DNA of 64,000 nt, taken from Castor canadensis. Its lineage: Eukaryota; Chordata; Mammalia; Rodentia; Castoridae. Below, one piece after another: positions 24,601-48,874 of the stretch. The notes under the pieces were generated by a model. The model was not told where the DNA came from and ran no database searches. It saw only the letters and a list, made by a program, of their open reading frames with translations. Every line of letters begins with the position of its first letter. Position 1 is the stretch's first letter. Location: contig NC_133401.1 of the NCBI RefSeq assembly GCF_047511655.1, positions 13,734,001-13,798,000 on the forward strand, in the 5' to 3' direction. A program made the position numbers and the translations under genes.

Positions 24601-24843
24601 CTAAGATGCACTGAGACCACCCCAGCACCCCCCTCCACTCCCCTCTGCCCACCCAGCCTTCCTCCAGGTACCTGCTAAGGCCTTGATCCGTGAGCACTCA
24701 AACAGCGAAGCGGCTGCAGTGGAGGCAGCCGTCGGCTCCCGCTCCCAGCCCCGATCTGGACTCTCCCAGCGGGCTGAAGGGTTGTTGTTGTTGAGGGCAG
24801 GCAACCCCTCCATGTTGTCCACTTCCCCTGGAACCTGTGCCAT
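632..24843 (-). CDS. SPTBN4: Beta-IV spectrin, N-terminal part (13 coding exons; gene continues beyond position 1)
   Basis: SPTBN4 is the non-erythroid beta spectrin of axon initial segments and nodes of Ranvier, where it links ankyrin-G, and through it sodium and KCNQ channels, to actin. Joining 13 exons with consensus splice sites gives 2,756 coding nt, residues 1-918 plus two bases of the next codon; the human protein is about 2,564 aa, so roughly the first third is here. Exons in coding order: 24843-24672, 16049-15898, 14386-14213, 11662-11571, 10561-10481, 9070-8955, 7180-7068, 6972-6785, 6712-6595, 6327-6169, 5260-4958, 4203-4053, 1568-632. Phases agree at every junction. Order of domains: a short N-terminal tail, CH1 (about 65-168), CH2 (about 185-290), then spectrin repeats. 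I see no stop or frame break. The identification rests on near-identity with the human protein as I remember it. Bases 1-631 are intron. Confidence 0.96.
1569..4052. repeat. SPTBN4 intron: SINEs, MIR, (CA)n and (CT)n
   Basis: Contents: an ID-type SINE on minus (2,112-2,190); a dimeric B1/ID-like SINE on minus (2,205-2,405); MIR plus (2,500-2,640); a (CA)n microsatellite (2,695-2,734); ID minus (2,936-3,024); ID plus (3,384-3,466); (CT)n (3,568-3,625); ID minus (3,642-3,720). The remainder shows nothing I can name. Confidence 0.7.
4053..4203 (-). CDS. SPTBN4: SPTBN4 coding exon 12 (residues 557-606)
   Basis: A 151-nt exon encoding [20 protein letters not shown] through ALRFSQLQ plus one base. 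Acceptor tgcAG|GCT, donor CAGG|GTGAGT. The next exon restores frame as G-Y-Q. Confidence 0.96.
4204..4957. repeat. Pyrimidine-rich intron (C/T low complexity)
   Basis: From about 4,340 to 4,910 the plus strand is almost entirely C and T with TCTCTC and CTCTCCC words, so the SPTBN4 pre-mRNA is purine-rich here. No transposon signature is visible. Confidence 0.7.
4958..5260 (-). CDS. SPTBN4: SPTBN4 coding exon 11 (residues 456-556, spectrin repeat 2)
   Basis: A 303-nt exon (101 codons) from [20 protein letters not shown] to [12 protein letters not shown]. Acceptor cccAG|GAC, donor CAG|GTGGGT. It covers nearly one spectrin repeat of about 106 residues. Confidence 0.96.
5305..6105. repeat. Minisatellite of alternating 30- and 31-bp units, split by a SINE
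   Basis: Units of about 30-31 bp repeat in two alternating types: one with CTGTTACyyTGGAGACCA and one with CCAGTTACCCTGGAAATCA, followed by a C-rich spacer ending CACCyT. The alternation makes a roughly 61-bp higher-order period, clear from 5,365 to about 5,580 and decaying to about 5,690. Similar units return at 5,940-6,090 after a dimeric SINE on minus (about 5,709-5,925). The array lies between SPTBN4 coding exons 10 and 11. Confidence 0.8.
6169..6327 (-). CDS. SPTBN4: SPTBN4 coding exon 10 (residues 403-455)
   Basis: A 159-nt exon (53 codons) encoding [20 protein letters not shown] through [11 protein letters not shown]. Acceptor ctcAG|GCA, donor CAG|GTACAA. It carries the invariant repeat tryptophans (AWGQLE, SWLNEN). 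Confidence 0.95.
6595..6712 (-). CDS. SPTBN4: SPTBN4 coding exon 9 (residues 363-402)
   Basis: A 118-nt exon encoding [20 protein letters not shown] through [13 protein letters not shown], the B-C helices of the first repeat. Acceptor ttcAG|GTTT, donor AAG|GTAAGG. Confidence 0.95.
6785..6972 (-). CDS. SPTBN4: SPTBN4 coding exon 8 (residues 301-362, spectrin repeat 1)
   Basis: A 188-nt exon starting [20 protein letters not shown] and ending YCTLEKPV plus two bases of Lys. Acceptor tcAG|GTCC, donor AA|GTGAGA. It contains the WIHRTV segment of the first spectrin repeat. Confidence 0.95.
7068..7180 (-). CDS. SPTBN4: SPTBN4 coding exon 7 (residues 263-300, end of CH2)
   Basis: A 113-nt exon encoding [20 protein letters not shown] then [18 protein letters not shown]. 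It closes CH2 and starts the helix leading into the first spectrin repeat. Acceptor tgcAG|ATG, donor AAG|GTAGGA. Confidence 0.96.
7181..8390. repeat. SPTBN4 intron: MIR, L2 and ID fragments
   Basis: MIR minus copies are at 7,205-7,350, 7,700-7,870 and 8,075-8,370; the last is interrupted by an ID-type SINE on minus at 8,156-8,238. An L2 3' end on plus occupies about 7,360-7,690 (ctcagggcctttgcatgtcc ... gtatcaacaaatacccagtaag). Confidence 0.65.
8395..8905. repeat. G-rich, C-poor degenerate repeat tract
   Basis: About 500 bp of plus strand dominated by GGGATGGGG, GGGCTGGGAT, GGTGAGGA and GGAGGG words with very little C. Spacing is irregular, roughly 15-30 bp, and no perfect tandem unit is apparent. 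It sits just downstream, in the sense of transcription, of SPTBN4 coding exon 6, so the pre-mRNA is C-rich here. Confidence 0.7.
8955..9070 (-). CDS. SPTBN4: SPTBN4 coding exon 6 (residues 224-262, CH2)
   Basis: A 116-nt exon encoding [20 protein letters not shown] through [10 protein letters not shown]. The acceptor is cccAG|GCC and the donor AAG|GTGAGC. The DLVDFSKL motif is typical of CH2 of the spectrin/alpha-actinin class. Confidence 0.96.
9071..10480. repeat. SPTBN4 intron: (TG)n, MIR and two full dimeric SINEs
   Basis: Contents: (TG)n (9,267-9,289); MIR minus (9,490-9,660); ID plus (9,686-9,760) with an AT-rich (taaa) tail; two complete B1/ID-type dimeric SINEs on plus, 9,858-10,060 and 10,068-10,290, the second ending in a 20-base A tail. 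Confidence 0.75.
10481..10561 (-). CDS. SPTBN4: SPTBN4 coding exon 5 (residues 197-223, CH2)
   Basis: An 81-nt exon encoding [20 protein letters not shown] then NALIHRH, the central CH2 helix. The acceptor is gccAG|TTAT and the donor CAG|GTACTA. The frame joins exactly to the exons on either side. Confidence 0.96.
10562..11570. repeat. SPTBN4 intron with a purine-rich tract
   Basis: 10,565-10,935 is A/G-rich on the plus strand (gaggaagggg, agagagg words). From 10,940 to 11,570 I see no repeat or exon. Confidence 0.6.
11571..11662 (-). CDS. SPTBN4: SPTBN4 coding exon 4 (residues 167-196, CH1-CH2 linker and start of CH2)
   Basis: It encodes [20 protein letters not shown] then [10 protein letters not shown] and two bases of Gly. 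It is 92 nt, acceptor cacAG|ATTC, donor GG|GTGAGT. The KDALLLWCQ block is the hallmark start of a beta-spectrin CH2. Confidence 0.96.
11663..14212. repeat. SPTBN4 intron: two L2 3' ends, B1 and dimeric SINEs, GGAA tract
   Basis: L2 on plus: about 11,919-12,400 (ending ttagtaggtgttcaataca) and 13,540-14,010, the latter split by a B1-like element on plus (13,613-13,775). B1 minus 12,428-12,545; dimeric SINE minus 13,108-13,420; ID minus 13,428-13,518; a (GGGA/GGAA)n purine tract 14,036-14,150. Confidence 0.65.
14213..14386 (-). CDS. SPTBN4: SPTBN4 coding exon 3 (residues 109-166, end of CH1)
   Basis: It encodes [20 protein letters not shown] through [20 protein letters not shown], the second half of CH1 with the conserved [14 protein letters not shown] motif. 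It is 58 whole codons, acceptor ccctAG|CCG, donor CAG|GTGAG. Confidence 0.96.
14387..15897. repeat. SPTBN4 intron: one dimeric SINE and one ID
   Basis: A dimeric SINE on minus lies at 15,156-15,395 and an ID-type SINE on plus at 15,448-15,545. The remaining bases, including C-rich 14,390-15,150, show nothing recognisable. Confidence 0.65.
15898..16049 (-). CDS. SPTBN4: SPTBN4 coding exon 2 (residues 58-108, start of CH1)
   Basis: It encodes [20 protein letters not shown] through [10 protein letters not shown], the first half of calponin-homology domain 1, with the typical KKTFTKWVN actin-binding start. The acceptor is ccAG|ATGAGC and the donor CTG|GTGAGC; the exon ends on a codon boundary. 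Confidence 0.96.
16050..16844. repeat. SPTBN4 intron 2, 5' part
   Basis: From about 16,240 to 16,560 the sequence (attcattcaatatttgagtacc ... aggttattggggaaaggaccc) resembles an old mammalian-wide repeat, probably L2-type. The rest is unassigned. Confidence 0.4.
16845..18690 (-). mobile_element. Old L1 3' segment, broken up by later insertions
   Basis: The plus strand reads the complement of the L1 ORF2 end and 3' region: 'ggcttctttcacttac', 'tatggccgaataatattcca', 'gtttttgtgtggatgtaag', 'ggtaactctgtgtttaattt', 'gaagtggtatttcattgtg'. L1 pieces: 16,845-17,110, 17,505-17,709, 18,292-18,450 and 18,545-18,690. Between them lie a dimeric SINE (17,153-17,378, minus), a B1 (17,383-17,500, minus), a Tigger-like transposon, and an ID (18,448-18,535, minus). 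The L1 points the same way as SPTBN4. Confidence 0.8.
17710..18291. mobile_element. Tigger-like (pogo/mariner) DNA transposon remnant inside the L1
   Basis: The left part (17,710-17,948) has 'cagtgaccccttattcatg', 'gaagcctgaaaccactgata' and 'aaaatagaacaattatagca'. The right part (18,186-18,291) has 'gaattttccgtttcatg' and 'gaccgtggataactgaaacc', ending ggggacta. These match the non-coding Tigger/MER2-type non-autonomous copies I know. The ends are weak inverted repeats (AGTgaCCCCT against AGGGGACT). A dimeric SINE on minus (17,951-18,185) sits inside. No transposase frame remains. Confidence 0.65.
18691..20454. repeat. SPTBN4 intron 2: SINEs and an unassigned stretch
   Basis: B1 minus 18,705-18,790; dimeric/ID SINE minus 18,798-18,895 starting with a 25-base T run; a partial copy 18,935-18,990; dimeric SINE minus 19,575-19,790. 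Bases 19,000-19,570 and 19,800-20,450 match nothing I recognise. They contain a 65-codon minus frame (19,983-19,786) rich in Cys, Leu and Val with no support as a gene. Confidence 0.5.
20455..21585. repeat. Cluster of SINEs, including an internally deleted dimer
   Basis: Dimeric plus 20,468-20,668; ID plus 20,685-20,775; a short plus copy 20,776-20,850 in which the B1 head (to 'ggaggcagc') is fused directly to the tail end 'ttcaagccccagtaccgc'; dimeric minus 20,950-21,180; ID minus 21,225-21,300; B1-like minus pieces 21,340-21,520. Confidence 0.7.
21586..24671. repeat. SPTBN4 intron 2, 3' part: LINE remnant, SINEs and a decayed TTCTAAGG repeat field
   Basis: A weak LINE ORF2-like stretch on plus lies at about 21,590-21,900 ('ctgctggtgggagtacagac', 'gcatgacccagcag'). 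SINEs: 22,080-22,250 minus, 22,276-22,445 plus, 22,478-22,670 minus, ID plus 22,735-22,800, 23,060-23,270 minus, ID plus 23,480-23,565, B1 plus 23,893-24,000, ID plus 24,005-24,080, B1 plus 24,195-24,325. Between them 23,300-24,190 holds recurrent TCTAAGG/CCTAAGG/AAGTTCT words. Confidence 0.55.
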
Positions 24844-24858
24844 CAGGGAAGGTGAGGC
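24672..24858 (-). CDS. SPTBN4: SPTBN4 coding exon 1 (start codon; residues 1-57)
   Basis: The ATG is at 24843-24841. It begins [16 protein letters not shown] and ends at SRIKALA followed by one base of an Asp codon. The donor is CAG|GTACC. A likely acceptor (accccCAG) lies 15 bases upstream of the ATG, so 24858-24844 would be 5' UTR. This tail precedes the actin-binding domain and carries no recognisable fold. Confidence 0.93.
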
Positions 24859-27247
24859 CTGGGGGTTGGGGAGAGGTAGGTTAGGACTGGAACCAGGGCC
24901 TGAGCTCAGAGGACCCCACTTCTAACAGTGACTGGCTATGAGTCCTGAGCCCTCGCTGACCCTCGATTTCTTTGTCCTTCAAGTGGACATAATAAGAATG
25001 AATGATATTCACACTGACTACTTCAGAGGACTGTGGTAATGTACCTGACTTAATGCCTGACCTGGGGCAGCTGCCTTGCAAATAGTCACTGTATTATTAT
25101 TACTATTAGAACAATAACATTGTCATCACAGAACTACGATGCAATAATTATAATGAACATGCATTGAGCACTTGGTGTTGCTCAGTACCTTACATGCATT
25201 CTCTTATTTAATTCTCACAAATTGAATTCCCCAGTGATCAGTTATTATAGGCCCATTTTGCGAAGGAGAAAATTGAGGCACAGAGTGTAATTCACTTGCC
25301 TGAGTTATACAGCTTTGGGTTTTTTTTGGGGGAAAGGGACAGAACTGGAGTTTGATCTCAGGGCCTTGTGCTTGTTAAATAAGCAAGCATTCTAACACTT
25401 GAGCCACACCCCCAGCCTTAGTTACACAGCCTGCAAGTAGCTAAGATTTAAATGCAGGCACTATGATAGAGTGGTTGTAATAATGGCCCCAATTCTTCAC
25501 CATTGTAGTCACAGCCTTTGCCATATAACTCTTTAGTGTCCTCCAACTGTTCAGGTGGAAAAGGTATGAGTGTGTTGGGTGTCCCACTCTCTCTTGGGTT
25601 TAACCATGTGACTTGCTTTGGACAACAGAATTGGGCGGAAGTGCTGTCGTGCTAGCCTGGATGGTTAGACTCAAGAGACCTTGGGTGTTCCTGCTTATGC
25701 TCACCTTAGCCATAAGAAACATACGTGAACTAGGCCAGCTCCAGGGCCCTGGCCATTCCAGCCAAGGGTAACTAGAGTAGACAAGCCCCCCAAGGAACCC
25801 TAGTAGTGAGTGTGTCTATCAGAGATCAGAAGACCTGGGCAGCCAGTGCAAATTTGTCTCTTGAAAACCTATCCAAAAAAAGGGTGGGTGGAGTGGTTCA
25901 AGGTGTAGGTCCTGAGTTCAAACCCCAGACCTACAAAAAAAAAAAAAAAAGAACCCTATGTCAACAAATAAGACAGCATGATGGGCCCACACCTGTCTTC
26001 CCAGTGATGTGGGAAGTGTAGGGAGGAGGATCACAGTCCAAGGTTGGCCCAGGCAAAAATGAGAGACACTCTTGGAAAAATAACTAAAGCAAAAAGGACT
26101 AGGGGGAGGGGTGGCTCAAGTGGTAGCATATCTGCCTAGCAACTGTGAGGCCCTGAGTTCAAGCCCCAGTACCACCAAAACATAAAAATAAAAGACAGGA
26201 AAGAATGACACTCTCAAAAGACCCAGACAGTAGGAAGGCAGGTAGGGTCTGGGTTGTGGGCCAAGGTTAGTGGAAGTTATCCCTTTTGGTAAGCACACCA
26301 AAATCCACTGTTAGTCTTCTCTTCTTCCATAGAAAGCTGCAAGTAGTGACCTTGAACAAGTCACTTCTCCTCTCTGGTCCTCAGTCTGTTTAATCTATAA
26401 AAACTCCAGGGACGTTTGAAGATGAAATTAGTTAATAACAAAGGAACATGGTAATTTGTATATAGCAGGTCCTCAGTACATGTTCCTTGTCATTATTCTT
26501 TTTTTTTTTTCCTTGTGGAGCTGGTGAGATTGAACCCAGGGCCTCAGGAGGCTTGCCTGCTCTGTACCACTGAGCTACACCCCCAGTCTGCTATAATTCT
26601 TCATCTTTTGGTCACATATCTTAGTAAATCAAAATGCCTTTCTGGAGTCAGACAGAAATAAGTTCAAGTCTTGCCTTGTTCCTGCTCTATCTCTAACCTA
26701 GTATCTTTAACTTGGCCTCTCTGTGCCTCAGTTTCCTTTCCTGTTAAGCGGTGATCACAACTGTTCCCTCGATGGAGGCTACTTGGGGATGGGGAGGCGC
26801 TTAGCACTTGTCGAGCTCTCTGTCGGCGGGGCCGGGGAGCAGCTCTGGCCCTACGTGGGGATTGAATGGCGAAGTAAAAGGGGAGAAGGTGATGGGGGAG
26901 GTGGGAAGGGTGTCCTGCCCAGACCCCATCAAAGGCTGGCCGGACGCTGAAGGGCGGGTGGGATCGGATGCCTTAACCGTTCCAAAGCCGCCGTCTCTCT
27001 TCCTCTGCGGTCCAGTCACCGTGCGGAGGAGGAGGGACCTGGAAAGGACAAGGCCTGCGGGAAGACCCACGCATGGCTCGCAGGCAGGACTAGGATGGGG
27101 GTTGGGGGCTCATTCTACCTTCGACCCCTTGTGTTCACCCAGCTAGGGAGACCGGGGGACTCAGGCCGTGCCCACAGCCCCCCAGGGAGGATGCTAGGGC
27201 AGGTGGGAGATGCTGGGGAAGGAGCCATCGGCCGCAACGCCGCTCAC
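24859..27247. repeat. SPTBN4 5' UTR intron: MIRs and SINEs
   Basis: MIR minus 24,930-25,075; MIR plus 25,140-25,440, split by an ID on minus (25,320-25,418); tail-type SINE plus 25,865-25,945; dimeric-type SINE plus 25,975-26,185; MIR minus 26,330-26,490; ID minus 26,500-26,595; MIR minus 26,640-26,760. 26,780-27,150 is GC-rich single-copy sequence without a recognisable gene. Confidence 0.6.
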
Positions 27248-27359
27248 CTGGGCCCGCGGCCGCCGGTGCTGCTGTCCCCGCTGCTCGCCGCGCCCGACAG
27301 CCCTCCCTGTCGGCGTCCGCGGCCCGGCCCGGCCCGGCCCGGCTCGGTCAGATCCGCAT

Positions 27360-27396
<37 letters not shown>

Positions 27397-27540
27397 GCCT
27401 CCCCCAGCCCGCGCCGCCGCGCTCCTCCGCGCGCCCCCGGGACCCCCTCCCGCCCGCCGGCCCCGCCGCCCCTGCCGCCTGCTGCGGCGCGGGCCCCCGC
27501 GCTGTCACACGCCGGGCCACGCGTGTGATGCACAGCTGCA
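27248..27540 (-). promoter_or_regulatory. SPTBN4: SPTBN4 CpG-island promoter and probable 5' UTR exon 1
   Basis: On the minus strand this very GC-rich block ends at 27248 with a strong donor (CCCAG|GTGAGCG), placing a non-coding first exon upstream of the ATG exon at 24.8 kb. It contains a (GCC/CGG)n run of about 12 units (27,360-27,396) and four GGCCC units (27,321-27,340). The transcription start is not visible; the upper boundary is the edge of the CpG-rich block. Confidence 0.6.
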
Positions 27541-27559
27541 CCCACGAGGGGCAGAGGTA

Positions 27560-28290
27560 GCGTCACACACTCCCACACTGCCACACATACACTGGGTCAC
27601 TTGCAACGTCACACACTCTCCACATCCACACACGGTGTCACTCCCTCGCATGGGGGTCACCCAGGGTCAAACCTTCAAACTGCCATACGCAGTCACACAG
27701 TGTTCCACACTGGAACAGTGTGTCACACATTATGACACACTCAAATAGGACACCACCCCCAATGTGGTATGACACACAATCATATGTGTCACACATTGTC
27801 GCACACTTCCAGGGCGTCACTGAGTGTCATATACTCACACATCATGCACATCTTCACAATCACAGTGTCATACACATTTAAACACTCGAACCTGTCACCC
27901 AGGCACGCATCCTGCACTGTTACACACTCATACATCACAGCCACGGCAAATCACAAAGAGCATCGCAACAGTAACTCCCATAGCCACACACTCAAATGGA
28001 ATCAGTGTTCACATACTCTTACATGACACGTGGTGTACACCACTGTCACAATCTAAAACCTCACACGTGTCCCACATTCATGCCATATCACACAAGCTGG
28101 CATTCAGTGTCACCCACAGTGTCAGCGCAAAGTCACAAAAGAGTAGCACCAAATGCTAACCACACGTGGAATCACCCAGAGTCACACTGTAACACAAATG
28201 ATGACACAAGGTATCACCCACAATCGATCTCTCTTTTGTGGTTACTTAGGGTCACACACTCGCAGTTACACAGTGTCACACCCCAACAAC
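27560..28290. repeat. Strand-biased TCAC/TCACAC word field between the SPTBN4 and BLVRB promoters
   Basis: In about 730 bp I count roughly 26 TCAC words on the plus strand, most as GTCACAC, TCACACA or GTCACCC, while GTGA is essentially absent. Spacing is irregular and the flanking bases vary, so this looks like a decayed minisatellite or low-complexity field. No SINE or LINE signature is present. Confidence 0.75.
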
Positions 28291-28299
28291 TACACTGTC

Positions 28300-44558
<16,259 letters not shown>

Positions 44559-44615
44559 AACCCTGGCCTTGTCTAGGAGGATAACAGGTTGAGAAATGAG
44601 CCACAAAGGGGGAGC

Positions 44616-44621
44616 AATAAA
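44616..44621 (+). terminator. BLVRB: BLVRB poly(A) signal
   Basis: AATAAA lies 57 bases after the stop codon, giving a very short 3' UTR of about 80 bases, with T/G-rich sequence downstream (gactctgtctcg ... ctctgtgtgtgg). Confidence 0.85.
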
Positions 44622-44639
44622 TCTTGAACCAAGAGCTTC

Positions 44640-46200
44640 AAATTATTAGAGGACCTAACTTTGACTCTGTCTCGACCTGTGAAAATTGCAATGTCTCTGT
44701 CTCTGTGTGTGGTGTTCATTCATTTATTCGTTCATTTATAAGTTTATTTAGTCCCTTGTCTATGCCCAGCCCTGTGCTGAGAGCCAGTGGTGGCCATGGT
44801 AGCCATGAGCCACCACTTTCCCAGTTCTCACAATTCAGTGGGTGAGAGAGCCCCGCCCCTGACAGTGACAACCCAGAATGGCCAGGGCTCCTTTGCAGGA
44901 AGCACGTAGTGCTTGAGGAGCAAAAGGGGCTTTATGGAAGAGGAGTGTATGTCCAATCTGAAACCTGTTTTGATAAGAATGAACCAAGAGAAGGTTTTGG
45001 AGTCCCAGCAGAAGAAACATGAGCAAAGGCCAGGGAGCCAGAAAGGTCTCAGCTCCTCTGAAGAGTTGAAATCTGTCTGTCCCCTACAGTAAATAGTGCT
45101 GCTGTTCTGAGGTGAGGCGAAGACGGCTGACTAAGAAAATGGTCCATGGAGCAGTAATGCAGTTATTGTAAAAAGTAGAGCTTTTGTCTGAGGTTTTACG
45201 GCAAGGAAGTTGAAAATCAGGTTTGTTTTTTAATTTATTTGTTTTGCTGATGCCGGCATTTGCTAGGCAAGCACTCTACCACTGGCCCTGGCTCGAGATG
45301 GTTTCCATGAGCTGCAGCATAGGAATTGGGGTAATTAAGTTTAAAGAGCCTGAGTCCATTCATTCTCATTGTTGACTGCTTGCTATGGACCTGGCATGTT
45401 TTTTTGGGTAGATATCTTTCAGGAGATGAGGTAGGAAAGAAAACAGGCAAAACTCGCCGTGGTCCTTCTTGCCGGGCTACTGGAGCCATTTTAGAAAAGC
45501 TATTCTAAGCTACTTGGGAGGATGAGATCAGGAGGATCGCGGTTCAAGGCCAGCCCAGGTAAATACTTCCTGAATGGAGTGGAGGTATGGCCCAAGCGGT
45601 AGCGCGCCTGTTTTGCAACATGAAATCCTAAGTTCAAACCCCAATCCCACCAAAAAAACCCCAAAAAACTAAAAGTGAACGTAAAGTGCAAGGAGGGCGG
45701 CACAGAGCAGATCTGGAAATGCTTTGTGGCAAAGGTAAGGAGTTTAAACCGGGCCTGGTGGCACGTCTACAATCCTAGGACACAAGGGCTTTGGCAGGAA
45801 GATCGGGAGAGGCCAGCCTCAGCTACATAGAGACCCTGTCTCAAAAAAAAGAGAGCCGGGCCCTTGGTGGCTCACGCCTGTAATTCTAGCTACCCAGGAG
45901 GCAGAGATCAGGAGAATCCCGGATCAAAGCCAGCCCTGGCAAATAGTTCGTGAGAAGCTATCTCGAAAAACCCATCACAAAAAAGAGTTGGTGGAGTGGC
46001 TTGAGATGTAGGCCTTGAGCTCAAACTCCAGTACAGCGGAAAAAAAAAAAAGGTAAGGAGTTTGGACTTTGTCTCCAGGGCAATGTGAAGCCATGAATAG
46101 TTCCCAGCAGCAGAAAGGGTATCCAGAGAGTGGGAAGACGGGCTCCAGAGGAATCCAGGAGGGACCACCAGACTACGCGCTGAGAAAGGATTAAAAGGGG
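44640..46200. repeat. BLVRB-SERTAD3 intergenic DNA
   Basis: An old mammalian-wide repeat remnant at about 44,720-45,060; ID minus 45,225-45,300; SINE plus 45,500-45,660; B1 plus 45,742-45,855; dimeric plus 45,858-46,055. Nothing suggests a gene. Confidence 0.55.
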
Positions 46201-46203
46201 TCT

Positions 46204-46768
46204 CCGACCTGGTGTGTTGCGGGGGCGGGGGGGGGGGCGGGAGACAGGACAGAGGAGAGGCGGGGCCGCGGTCGTCCAGGCAACGGAGGCCGCGCCAAAC
46301 TACTGGCTAAACTACTTAATGCGCCATCTCAGGGAACCCCGGGGGCGTGGCCTCCGCCAGCTGCCCAGCCCCTCCCTCCTGAAAAGCGAGGGAGGCGGTA
46401 CGGGATGGGTGGGGCTATCCGGTCTTCCTCCGAGATGGCGTTCAGAACTGGTCTAAAGGGGTCTCAGAGATCAATGGTGACCACTTCGAAGCACGGACCC
46501 TCGCAGAGATGAGGGAAGTGGTCCTGCCTGTCCCGCCACCGTCCTCCCTAGAGACGAAGCCCTGCCCCTGACGAGTCAAAATCCTTTAAATGGTCCCGGG
46601 CGCTGGGGAATTGCGGGCAAGTCGGGCGGTGCCTGGCGTCCGGCGATGGCTCCGCCCAGCCAATCGGCGCCCCTCAGCGGGCAAGACTCCAGCCAATCGC
46701 GGCTTGCGGCTCGGCTCGGGGGCGGAGCTGAGTGGCCTTAGGCCAGATCGAGAGGCCCCGGGAAGGAG
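46204..46768 (+). promoter_or_regulatory. SERTAD3: SERTAD3 CpG-island promoter and probable 5' UTR exon
   Basis: Two CCAAT boxes (46,660-46,664 and 46,693-46,697) and a GC box GGGGGCGG (46,718-46,725) precede a strong donor GGAG|GTGAGCG at 46,768/46,769. This implies a short non-coding exon starting near 46,735 and an intron to 48,874. Farther upstream is a 20-plus-base G-run broken by single Cs (46,220-46,242). The start site itself is inferred from element spacing. Confidence 0.65.
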
Positions 46769-48874
46769 GTGAGCGAAGTCTCTACTCTGTACTGGTGGGT
46801 CGCAGTGCCGCAGACATTCCAGAAGGTGGTCATTGCGAACCTGGCAGTTGAGGTAGGCGTGGCCGCCTGATTTGGGGCTTACCTTGGGGTGGGTTGGAGC
46901 GCCCCCGAAATTGGCAGAGGCGGGGTGTGGGCTGGAGTGGAGGACGCTGATTAAGGGTGGACTGATGGGGTTTGGAGGTCTGGAGGAACAGCGACTGAGC
47001 TTGAAATCCAGGGCGGAGGGCAAGGCAGGATTTTTTTTTTTTAAGTGGAGGGAGTTTAAAACTGCGACACGAGGTGTTTGGAGACGCGAGAGAACGCAGG
47101 GAAGAAACTTGGGGCAGAGAATCTGAAAGTTAGGACAGTTTGGAACTCCCGAACGAGCTGAATTAGGAGCTCCATCGTGTTCTGGAAATGGTGTGAGAAG
47201 TTTAAGGCTGGGCTCCCGAGCACTTGGAGAAGCCAGAGAAGACTCTTAGACTCCAAGACGCCGCTGCGGGGAGAGCCGAGTGAAATGTTCGGTTCTTGGG
47301 GCCGGACGGGAACTTTGGAGGTGGTCTAGAGACGTTAGAAAGCCTGGAGAATAAGGAAGCATATCGGAGAGCATTTGTCGTCTTTGAGCGACGTGACGGG
47401 ACCTGGGGCTCTGGACCCGAGTTTTGGGGGAAAATTCCTTCTGGAATGGTAGAGACCGGGAGAAAGCAGTTTTAGAGCTGGAGTCGGGTGGGGGAGGGGT
47501 GCTCCGGGCGTGGAGCTCAGACCCGCCGCCCCGGAGGCAATGGAGGGCGGGGCTCGGCTGGCGCCCGGCAGCTGGACGTCCGGGTTCCCTTCCCCCACCA
47601 TCCCGGGCCCCTCTGCGCATGTCCTGAGGGAGGGCGGGGGAGTTTCGTCCGGTTGGCAAGCAGGGCCCTCTGGGAATTGTAGTAGTGCTCGACGTCAGTG
47701 CATGTACCTGGCGGCTGTGAGTCCACATTTCCCAGGAAGCCATGGGGCAAACTGGGGCGTTCCTGGGTGCTGAATAGAGACACAGGGAGGGGGCGGGCCT
47801 GTGGAATGCCGAAGTCTGGTTGGGTGGCTGGCTGGGGGCGGGTTTGCGTTAGTTGCCTTCTAGCAAGTTTTTTTCTGGGGCGCGCTTTGGGGGAATTTGA
47901 AGACGCGGATGGAAGGAATGAGGAAGGTCCCTTCCCTGCTTTTGGGAGCACTCCCAGTTAGTGTTGGAAGAAGGCAAGAACAGAAATATCCTCCCTGTAA
48001 AAAAAAAAAAATATTGACAGGTAGATGCTCTAATAGGGCTCTGGGTGGCAGGAATGTAGTAGGAATTCAATAAAATTATTGACCAAATACATAGTAATTA
48101 ACTCTTGTTTAGTACTTCCTGTGTTCTGTGGCTGTGCATATTACATGTGAGGATCTCCTTGGCGATGTGGCTTGAAGTATTTTTACAATCCCCATTTTAC
48201 AGATGAAGAAACTGGGGACCAGAGAGGTGACACCACGTCACTTCCCAAAATTACACAGCTGAGCAGTGGCCAAAGGCAGAATTCAAACCCAGGATTCCCT
48301 CATTTTGATGCAGGACTCTGTACTCTACACTTGTGTGGTGGGTGACACGTTTGAAAAAAATTACTGTGGAGGAATAGTTTTAAGACCATAGAGACTTGAG
48401 TTAGGATCCTTATTTTGGAAATTAGCTTGATTGAAGCCAATCTACATTTAAGTCCACATGTTGGTGGTGGTGGTTTTTTTGTCTTTTTGTGAGACAGGTT
48501 TGAACTCAGAGCTTCACTCCGAAAAGCAGGCACTCTACCACTTGAGCCACACACATTCCCAGTCCATTTTGCTCTGGTTGTTTTGGAGATAGGATCTTGC
48601 AAACTAGTTCCCTGGGCTTGCCTCTAACCTCAATCCTCCTGATCTCGGTCTCCCAAGTAGCTAGGATTATTGGCATGATGAGCCACAGGTGCCCGGCCAC
48701 ATCTTGTATTCTTAATTGAATGCAAGGCCTTGTAGGATTCAGACTTTATGCATTTTATGTAGATGAGTACGCAGAGGTTCTGATCATTAAAAATCACCCA
48801 TAACTATATAAGCCTGCCTGAGGAGGGGGGATCTGAAAGCCCTTGTGCCTGACTGTCCTCTCATCTCTCTGCAG
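46769..48874. repeat. SERTAD3: SERTAD3 5' UTR intron
   Basis: The first kilobase (to about 47,900) is GC-rich single-copy DNA. It is followed by a MIR on plus (48,110-48,310) and a dimeric SINE on minus (48,465-48,705). It ends at a tctctctgcAG acceptor six bases before the ATG. Confidence 0.65.

Noticed and set aside
27095-27748. 217-codon plus frame over the SPTBN4 CpG island
   Set aside because: Ala/Pro/Arg-rich translation of CpG and CAC repeats with no domain; typical of CpG islands.
47246-47743. 165-codon minus frame in the SERTAD3 5' UTR intron
   Set aside because: GC-rich region, no recognisable domain, no splice or promoter support.
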